DNA from: Gammaproteobacteria bacterium
Lineage (GTDB): Bacteria; Pseudomonadota; Gammaproteobacteria; Ga0077536
Reading direction: 5' to 3'
DNA length: 64,000 nucleotides
Assembly: GCA_016191285.1 (NCBI GenBank)
Contig: JACPPA010000016.1
Coordinates: 62,001-126,000, forward strand
Each line of letters starts with the position of its first letter. Positions within the stretch are counted from its first letter, which is position 1. The translations under genes were made by a program, and so were the position numbers. The notes below the pieces were generated by a model. That model saw only the letters and a program-made list of their open reading frames with translations, was not told the DNA's origin and ran no database searches. This document shows positions 58,757-64,000 of this stretch, piece by piece.

Positions 58757-60390
58757 ATGCCGAGCACGCGTTATCGCCAGCAGCCGTTTTAGCGCGCTAT
58801 CCCGCGCACATCGACACGCTGCCGTCGCTGTTCGCCACGCGAGTGGCGAGCGTTCCGCACGCACCGTCGCTGCGTTTCGACGCGCGCGAGTACACTTACG
58901 CCGAACTCGATCTAGCGAGTAGCCGTTTCGCCGAAGTGCTCCGGCGGCACGGTACGCGCCCGGGACAACTGGTCGCGTGCATCGCCGAGAGTAGCGATCT
59001 GATGGTGGTGGCCTTTCTCGCCTGCGCCAAGCTCGGCGCGGTGTTCGTGCCCACCAACCCCGCGTTGACCGCGCGCGAGTTGTCGTTCGTCCTTGGGCAT
59101 TCGAAACCCGCGATCGTCCTGAGCTCGGCGCGCAACAGCGCGCGTTTGCCGGCGCTCGCCGACGCGCTGGAAACGCGCCCGGCGATTTTGACGCTGGAAA
59201 CCTATGGGCTGCTCGCGACAAGTACCCAGAACGTGTTGACGCAACTTGCCGCGCACGCGCAAGACGAGCTTGACGAGCTGCCCCCGATCACGCCAAACAT
59301 GCCGTTAGTGGTGGTCTATACCTCGGGCACCACGGGACACCCGAAAGGCGTGGTGCACAGCCATCGTAATTACGTGTGGGCTGCCGAGGCCTTCGTTGAA
59401 CGCATGCATTTGCAGCCCACTGAACGATTGCTCACGGTGCTGCCATTTTTCCACATCAATGCCTTGTTTTATTCGTTGGGCGGCGCACTGGCGGCGGGTG
59501 CGATGTTGATCACGGCCGATGGATTTAGTGCCTCGCGTTTTTGGGATTTCGCGACCGCAGTCGGGGCAACGCAATTTAATACCCTGGCGGCGGTGGGCAG
59601 CATCCTAAGTAAACGCCCGCGCACCGAGTTCAATCCACGGCATCGCCTGCGCAAGATTTATGGCGGACCGATCAGCGCCGAGGTCGATACGGTTTTTCGC
59701 GAGGAATTTGGCGTGCCAGCGTTGATTGAAGGCTATGGCATGTCCGAGATCCCGGGCGCTTGCAATAATCCGTTCGATGGTCCGCACAAACTCGGCAGTA
59801 TTGGCGTGCCGGCGCGACATCCGCGGCTGCCGATGCCGTTTGTCGCGATGCGGGTGCAAGATGACAGCGGTCGCGAACTCAGCGATGGCGAAGTCGGAGA
59901 ACTCGCGGTAAAAACACCGATTGCGTTTCAAGGCTACCTGCACGACACCGCGCAAACCGCCGCGGCGTTTCGCGACGGCTGGTTTTTAACGGGCGATTTG
60001 GTCAGACGCGATAGTCAAGGTTATTTTTATTTCATCGCGCGCAAAAAAGACATTATTCGCGTGCGCGGCGAGAATGTGGCCGGCGCCGAACTCGATCGAA
60101 TCTTGGGCAATCATCCGGGAATTGCCGAAGCCGCGACGATTGGCGTGCCTTCGGAGTTGGGCGATGAAGATATCTTAGCGGTGCTCGTCGCGAACGACGG
60201 AGCGCTGGAGATCGCTGATTTAATGATATGGTGCGGCGCGCAACTGGCAGCGATCAAAATCCCGCGCTACTGGGTGTGGGTGGATGAGTTACCGCATACC
60301 CCGTCGCATCGGGTGGCGAAACATTTTTTGAAGGCGGATAAAACTTTGCTGACGCGCGCGTTTGATCGTAACGCCAAGCACGGCGGATAG
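58753..60390 (+). CDS. AMP-dependent acyl-CoA synthetase/ligase
   Basis: A 545-residue ANL enzyme from a GTG that overlaps the dioxygenase stop. Motifs: VVYTSGTTGHPKGVVHSHRN (about 188-207; P-loop), LIEGYGMSEIPGACNNPF, GWFLTGDLVRRDSQGYFYFI (the TGD) and ARKKDIIRVRGENVAGAELD (hinge), all intact. It resembles the CaiC/cyclohexanecarboxylate-CoA ligase group. It activates a carboxylic acid with ATP and CoA. Coupling to the dioxygenase suggests that the acid is part of the same degradation route. Confidence 0.9.
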   Translation: MNAEHALSPAAVLARYPAHIDTLPSLFATRVASVPHAPSLRFDAREYTYAELDLASSRFAEVLRRHGTRPGQLVACIAESSDLMVVAFLACAKLGAVFVPTNPALTARELSFVLGHSKPAIVLSSARNSARLPALADALETRPAILTLETYGLLATSTQNVLTQLAAHAQDELDELPPITPNMPLVVVYTSGTTGHPKGVVHSHRNYVWAAEAFVERMHLQPTERLLTVLPFFHINALFYSLGGALAAGAMLITADGFSASRFWDFATAVGATQFNTLAAVGSILSKRPRTEFNPRHRLRKIYGGPISAEVDTVFREEFGVPALIEGYGMSEIPGACNNPFDGPHKLGSIGVPARHPRLPMPFVAMRVQDDSGRELSDGEVGELAVKTPIAFQGYLHDTAQTAAAFRDGWFLTGDLVRRDSQGYFYFIARKKDIIRVRGENVAGAELDRILGNHPGIAEAATIGVPSELGDEDILAVLVANDGALEIADLMIWCGAQLAAIKIPRYWVWVDELPHTPSHRVAKHFLKADKTLLTRAFDRNAKHGG

Positions 60391-61320
60391 TTTCGCGCCT
60401 TCCCCCTTCCCCTAGCCCTCTCCCAAAGCTATCTCTTGTCCTGATTTTTACAGCAGCGGTAGCGGCCGCATGCCAACTGCCGTCATGCCGGCGAATGCCG
60501 GAATCCAGTACGGTTTCGCGGCGCCATCGCGCGTGAAAAAATCTCTCAAGAATTGGCAACGTCAGTGGAAGCTGGACCTGATTGAGCGCACGAACCCGCG
60601 TTGGGAAGCCCGGTATTCGGGGTTGCTCTAAGGTCGTCTGGATTCCGGCAGTCGCCGGAATGAGGGTGGGGGGGTTACGCTAAGGCCCTGTGGATTCCGG
60701 CATGCGCCGGAATGACGGTGGTGGGGTTACGCTAAGGCCCTGTGGATTCCGGCATGCGCCGGAATGACGGTGGGGGGGTTACGCTAAGGCCCTGTGGATT
60801 CCGGCATGCGCCGGAATGACGGTGGGAGGTTGCGTTAAGGCCCTGTGGATTCCGGCATGCGCCGGAATGACGGTGGGAGGTTGCGTTAAGGTCCTGTGGA
60901 TTCCGGCAGTCGCCGGAATGACGGTGGTGGGGTTGCGCTAAGGCCCTGTGGATTCCGGCAGTCGCCGGAATGACGTGTGCGGAGTCGGACGTTACGGCGA
61001 CAACTCCGGTCTCGCGCCGTCATCCCGGAATTCGCGCAGCGAATATCCGGGATCCAGTCAGATCAGGCGTCCGCGCACGACGCGGACCTCATTTCTTCAC
61101 TGGATTCCGGCGTGCGCCGGAATGACGATGGGGTTGCACAGGGTACTTCGATGGATAAAGGCGAATAGGAGTCAGCCCGCAAGGGGAGAGCGGACTGGAA
61201 GGTGACGGTCGAAGCGGCGTCGTACGACGAACTCTCCTCGACCGGGGCGAGGGCCGAGGTCAGGGGTGGATTTATTAAGCACAACGAGGCTTGTTCATAC
61301 CGCATTGGAAGCGACGCTAT
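60391..61320. other. 930-bp repeat-rich gene-free region
   Basis: No credible gene is present. The first part has a remnant of the dispersed CCCTAGCCCTCTCCC repeat (about 60404-60422). Then come single copies of the GGAATCC...GGATTCC type palindrome, the 52-bp tandem array (60639-60976), a related but different palindrome (CATCCCGGAATTCGCGCAGC, about 61020-61055) and another single copy at 61098-61130. It separates the convergent ligase and GntR genes. Confidence 0.6.
60639..60976. repeat. Tandem array of seven 51-52-bp units around a REP-type palindrome
   Basis: Units start at 60639, 60691, 60743, 60795, 60846, 60897 and 60949. Each contains ATTCCGGC-ATGC or AGTC-GCCGGAAT (a perfect palindromic core), then GACGGTGG(T/G)GGGGTTACGC and TAAGGCCCTGTGG. 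The fixed 51-52 period and near identity mean local tandem duplication of one palindromic unit. It is too regular for CRISPR because the intervening bases are repeated too. Confidence 0.9.
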
Positions 61321-62001
61321 CTACGCAGTGACCGCCGCGATAATGGCTTCCAGGCGTTCGGCGGTGGCCTGGATATGGGCCGCGATGGCCGCGCAGGCAG
61401 CTTGCGTGTCGCGCGCCAGCGTTTTTTCCATGATCACGCGGTGTTCTCGTGGAATATCGCGCGCTGAACTGACGGCGACCGTCGACAGGCTGCGGTAGCG
61501 CTTATGCTGATCGAACAGGTTATTGCGGAACTGCAGCAGGCGTGGCGATGGGCAGGCCGCGACGAGCGCGTCGTGAAAGGCCGCGTTGCGTTCTTCCCAG
61601 TTCGAAAAATTTGCCGCCCCGTGCTCGACTTTGGATAAGCGGTGAAAGGCGCCAACGATGCCGGCTTCCCACGCGTCGTCACCGACGGCAATGCTGTCGC
61701 GTAAGGCTTCGGCCTCAAACATGATGCGTAAGCGTGTGACGTCGCGCAAATCGGCGACTGAGATCGGTGCCACCCGAAAGCCACGTTGGCCGGTAAGCGA
61801 GACAAAGCCATCCGCGACCAGCCGATTCAGCGCTTCGCGTAGCGGTGAAGCGCCAATCGCATAGCGCCCGCGCAGGTCGTGGATTCCGAGCTTGGCGCCG
61901 GCGGTTAATTTGCCGGCGAGGAGATCGGCGCGCAGCCGGTCATAGGCCGCATCTGACAACGTCACCGTACGTGGTTCGCCGCCGTTATCGAGACCGGCCA
62001 T
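61321..62001 (-). CDS. GntR family transcriptional regulator (FadR-type, FCD domain)
   Basis: A 226-residue regulator. The winged helix is LSDAAYDRLRADLLAGKLTA then RYAIGASPLREALNRLVADG (recognition helix) and FVSLTGQRGFRVAPISVAD. The FCD ligand domain follows, with RLIMFEAEALRDS-type and ERNAAFHDALVAACPSPRLL helices. It is divergent from the aldehyde dehydrogenase gene, with a 238-base gap holding an inverted repeat, so it probably controls that catabolic operon in response to a pathway acid. Confidence 0.88.
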   Translation of the reverse strand: MAGLDNGGEPRTVTLSDAAYDRLRADLLAGKLTAGAKLGIHDLRGRYAIGASPLREALNRLVADGFVSLTGQRGFRVAPISVADLRDVTRLRIMFEAEALRDSIAVGDDAWEAGIVGAFHRLSKVEHGAANFSNWEERNAAFHDALVAACPSPRLLQFRNNLFDQHKRYRSLSTVAVSSARDIPREHRVIMEKTLARDTQAACAAIAAHIQATAERLEAIIAAVTA

Positions 62002-62106
62002 GTCAAAGCTTTCGGAAGTTCGGTAAGTTGCAATGCGACATAGTGAAGTCGCACCCTAGCGGATTCGCCAATAGCCGTATACCCAACGGCGCCAGATGAG
62101 TTGATT

Positions 62107-62129
62107 TCGACATACAATCAGAATGTCGA
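62107..62129. promoter_or_regulatory. Inverted repeat in the divergent control region, possible GntR operator
   Basis: TCGACAT-N9-ATGTCGA is a perfect 7-bp-arm inverted repeat in the gap between the GntR gene and the dehydrogenase gene, 111 bases before the dehydrogenase ATG. FCD-type GntR proteins bind short symmetric sites in such gaps. Assignment is positional only. Confidence 0.4.
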
Positions 62130-62239
62130 TTTTTTTATTGCTTGTCGATCAGTAGAGACTATAAGATTTCAGGCGCTGGGAATAATAATGCGCTTTAGCG
62201 GGCTTGCGCGTGCTCAATCTTTAATCGAAGGGTCATCTT

Positions 62240-63739
62240 ATGTCGCAAGAAGCTGCACTCAAAGCCATGCCCGCGCTCAAGCGCGAGGTCATGCATTTCA
62301 TTAACGGACACTACGTCCGGTCGGCAAACGGCAAGACCTTTGCCGACATCAGTCCGGTCGACGGCACGCAGATCGCGACGGTACACGAAGCCGGCAAGGC
62401 CGAAGTCGACGCTGCGGTCGCCGCGGCGCGCGCCGCGCTGAGTGGTCCCTGGGGCAAAATGACGGTCCCGGACCGGACCGCGCTGTTGCACAAGCTCGCT
62501 GACTGTATCCAAAAACGTTTTGATGAATTCGTCGAAGCCGAGTGTCTCGACACCGGCAAACCGTATGGCGATTGCAGCCATATCGATATTCCACGCGGCG
62601 CCGCCAATTTTCGCGTGTTCGCCGATATCGTCAAGAATGTTCCAACCGAAGCGTTCACGATGCACGCGCCCGATGGCGCGAATGTGCTGAATTATTCGTT
62701 GCGGGTGCCAAAGGGCGTGGTGGCGGTGGTGTGTCCGTGGAATTTGCCGCTGATGCTGATGACCTGGAAGGTCGGCCCGGCGCTCGCCTGCGGTAATACC
62801 GTGGTGGTCAAACCGTCCGAGGAGACGCCGCTGACGACCTCATTGCTCGGCGAAGTGATGAACGAAGCCGGGATCCCGCCCGGGGTCTACAACGTGATCA
62901 ATGGCTTCGGCCCGGATTCAGCGGGGGCGTTCCTAACCGAGCACCCGGACGTGGACGCGATAACCTTCACCGGCGAGACACGCACCGGCGAAGCCATCAT
63001 GCGCGCCGCGTCAAAGGGCTTGCGCGCGGTGTCCTTCGAACTCGGCGGCAAGAATCCCGCGCTGGTGTTCGCCGACTGCGATCTCGATTTCGCGATCGCG
63101 ACCACCATCCGCTCCACCTTCGTCAATTGTGGCCAGGTATGTCTGGGCACCGAACGCATTTATGTCGAACGCGCATTGTTTCCGGTCTTCGTGCAAAAGC
63201 TGAAGGAAGCGGCCGAGAAACTCAAAATCGGCCCGCCCAAGGAGCCCGGCGTGACGCTCGGGCCATTGATCAGCCAAGAGCATCGCGCGAAGGTGATGCG
63301 TTACTACAAGCTCGCAGTTGAGGAAGGGGCGACGGTGGTGACTGGCGGAGGTGTCCCGATTATGCCCGACGCGCTCAAACACGGCGCGTGGGTGCAACCG
63401 ACGATCTGGACCGGCCTGCCGCCTTCGGCACGCACCAATCGTGAAGAGATCTTCGGACCCTGTTGTCATATCGCCCCTTTCGATAGCGAAGACGAAGTGA
63501 TCCGGATCGCCAACGACACGCCGTATGGACTGACGAGCGTGGTATGGACGCGAGATCTCGCACGGGCGCATCGCGTGGCGGCGCAATTACAATCCGGGAT
63601 CACCTGGGTCAATAGCTGGTTTCTGCGCGATCTACGCACGCCGTTCGGCGGCATGAAACACTCGGGCATCGGTCGCGAAGGGGGCGTGCACTCGCTAGAG
63701 TTCTACACCGAATTACGCAACATCTGCATCAGGTACTGA
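62240..63739 (+). CDS. Aldehyde dehydrogenase, 2-hydroxymuconic semialdehyde dehydrogenase type
   Basis: A 499-residue NAD(P)-dependent dehydrogenase. Landmarks are FINGHYVRSANGKTFADISP near the N-terminus, VVCPWNLPLMLMTWKVGPAL (about 159-178), the active-site Glu in SFELGGKNPALVF (about 261-273), the catalytic Cys in TFVNCGQVCLGTERIYVERA (about 294-313) and GGMKHSGIGREGGVHSLEFY at the end. The ISPVDG and CDL-DFAIATTIRS-like segments fit the DmpC/XylG group acting on meta-cleavage products. The next gene is a hydratase of the same route, two bases downstream. Exact substrate inferred. Confidence 0.88.
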   Translation: MSQEAALKAMPALKREVMHFINGHYVRSANGKTFADISPVDGTQIATVHEAGKAEVDAAVAAARAALSGPWGKMTVPDRTALLHKLADCIQKRFDEFVEAECLDTGKPYGDCSHIDIPRGAANFRVFADIVKNVPTEAFTMHAPDGANVLNYSLRVPKGVVAVVCPWNLPLMLMTWKVGPALACGNTVVVKPSEETPLTTSLLGEVMNEAGIPPGVYNVINGFGPDSAGAFLTEHPDVDAITFTGETRTGEAIMRAASKGLRAVSFELGGKNPALVFADCDLDFAIATTIRSTFVNCGQVCLGTERIYVERALFPVFVQKLKEAAEKLKIGPPKEPGVTLGPLISQEHRAKVMRYYKLAVEEGATVVTGGGVPIMPDALKHGAWVQPTIWTGLPPSARTNREEIFGPCCHIAPFDSEDEVIRIANDTPYGLTSVVWTRDLARAHRVAAQLQSGITWVNSWFLRDLRTPFGGMKHSGIGREGGVHSLEFYTELRNICIRY

Positions 63740-63740
63740 C

Positions 63741-64000
63741 ATGGTCGATACTGCCACGCTCGATCGCTACAGCGACGAACTCTATCAGGCGCTCCGCCAA
63801 CGCGCGGTTGTCGCGCCACTTACCGAGCGTACCCCCGAACTCACCCAAGACGACGCTTATCAAATCTCGCTGGGGATCCTGAAACGGCGCGAAGCCGATG
63901 GCGAGCGCGTGGTCGGCAAAAAAATTGGCGCGACCAGCCGCGCGGTACAGGACATGCTCAAGGTCAATCAACCGGATTTCGGATTCCTGACCGATCGCAT
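63741..64000 (+). CDS. 2-keto-4-pentenoate hydratase/4-oxalocrotonate decarboxylase family (partial, cut by window end)
   Basis: The first ~86 residues of a gene that runs past the window. DDAYQISLGILKRREADGER, VVGKKIGATSRAVQDMLKVN and QPDFGFLTDR match the shared N-terminus of 2-hydroxypentadienoate hydratase (DmpE/XylJ) and 4-oxalocrotonate decarboxylase (DmpH/XylI). The FGFLTD end slightly favours the decarboxylase, but the two cannot be separated on this part. The ATG lies two bases after the dehydrogenase stop, so both belong to one meta-cleavage operon. Confidence 0.85.
   Translation, partial: MVDTATLDRYSDELYQALRQRAVVAPLTERTPELTQDDAYQISLGILKRREADGERVVGKKIGATSRAVQDMLKVNQPDFGFLTDR

Noticed and set aside
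60639-60976. Possible CRISPR array (regularly spaced palindromic repeat)
   Set aside because: The bases between palindromes are themselves nearly identical in all units, so there are no unique spacers, and no cas gene is in the window.

Overview
The window is GC-rich DNA from a Pseudomonadota chromosome, most likely a gammaproteobacterium. I infer this from the OpgD/OpgH glucan pair, the MprF-AcvB lipid pair, DegP and the REP-type repeats; no rRNA or tRNA gene is present to confirm it. It reads as a catabolic chromosomal backbone (about 1-4.2 kb and 44.6-64 kb) interrupted by about 40 kb of accessory DNA.

Left backbone: an HpaC-type flavin reductase, an enoyl-CoA hydratase, a YeiH-type transporter and an acyl-CoA-dehydrogenase-fold protein resembling FMNH2-dependent monooxygenases. 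Right backbone: a cupin, a CPBP protease, a second acyl-CoA-dehydrogenase-fold monooxygenase, DegP, OpgD-OpgH, MprF-AcvB, an intradiol dioxygenase translationally coupled to an acyl-CoA ligase, a GntR regulator divergent from a 2-hydroxymuconic-semialdehyde-type dehydrogenase, and a hydratase cut by the window end. Together these suggest degradation of aromatic or polycyclic compounds.

Accessory region A (4.5-14.6 kb) is the partition/replication block of an integrative conjugative element of the SPI-7/PFGI-1 type: sigma-like factor, ParA, ParB, DUF2857, two proteins built from one repeated winged-helix-like module, TIGR03761, STY4534/DUF3577, RadC-like, DUF932 and a convergent tyrosine recombinase. 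No relaxase, coupling protein, type IV secretion or pilus gene is present. Three genes (STY4534, radC, DUF932) carry similar structured leaders with paired G/C hairpins. A 1.67-kb gene-poor stretch follows.

Accessory region B (16.3-31.3 kb) is a large defence-type operon: a DrmD-like SNF2 helicase with a C-terminal DUF3883, a sacsin-like GHKL ATPase, a DUF1156 DNA methylase, a broken small gene, a DUF499 ATPase, and a beheaded HNH-nuclease fragment. The latter abuts an IS5-family element (4-bp TTAG duplication) lodged at the 3' end of a P4-type integrase. Upstream of that integrase lies a perfect 68-bp palindrome made of a tRNA-Ser 3' end plus a terminator.

Accessory region C (34-44.5 kb) is a second, layered defence area: hsdM, a DUF1016 nuclease whose 3' end is fused to a truncated TPR gene (hsdS and hsdR absent), two small genes, a ribbon-helix-helix protein with a DNA methyltransferase, and a convergent large MORC/MutL-like GHKL ATPase with an 87-residue partner. 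The best candidates for poorly described biology are the helicase/sacsin/methylase/ATPase operon, the methylase/GHKL module, the repeated RNA leaders and the palindromic att-like site. All functions are read from sequence motifs and memory of families; no search was run.
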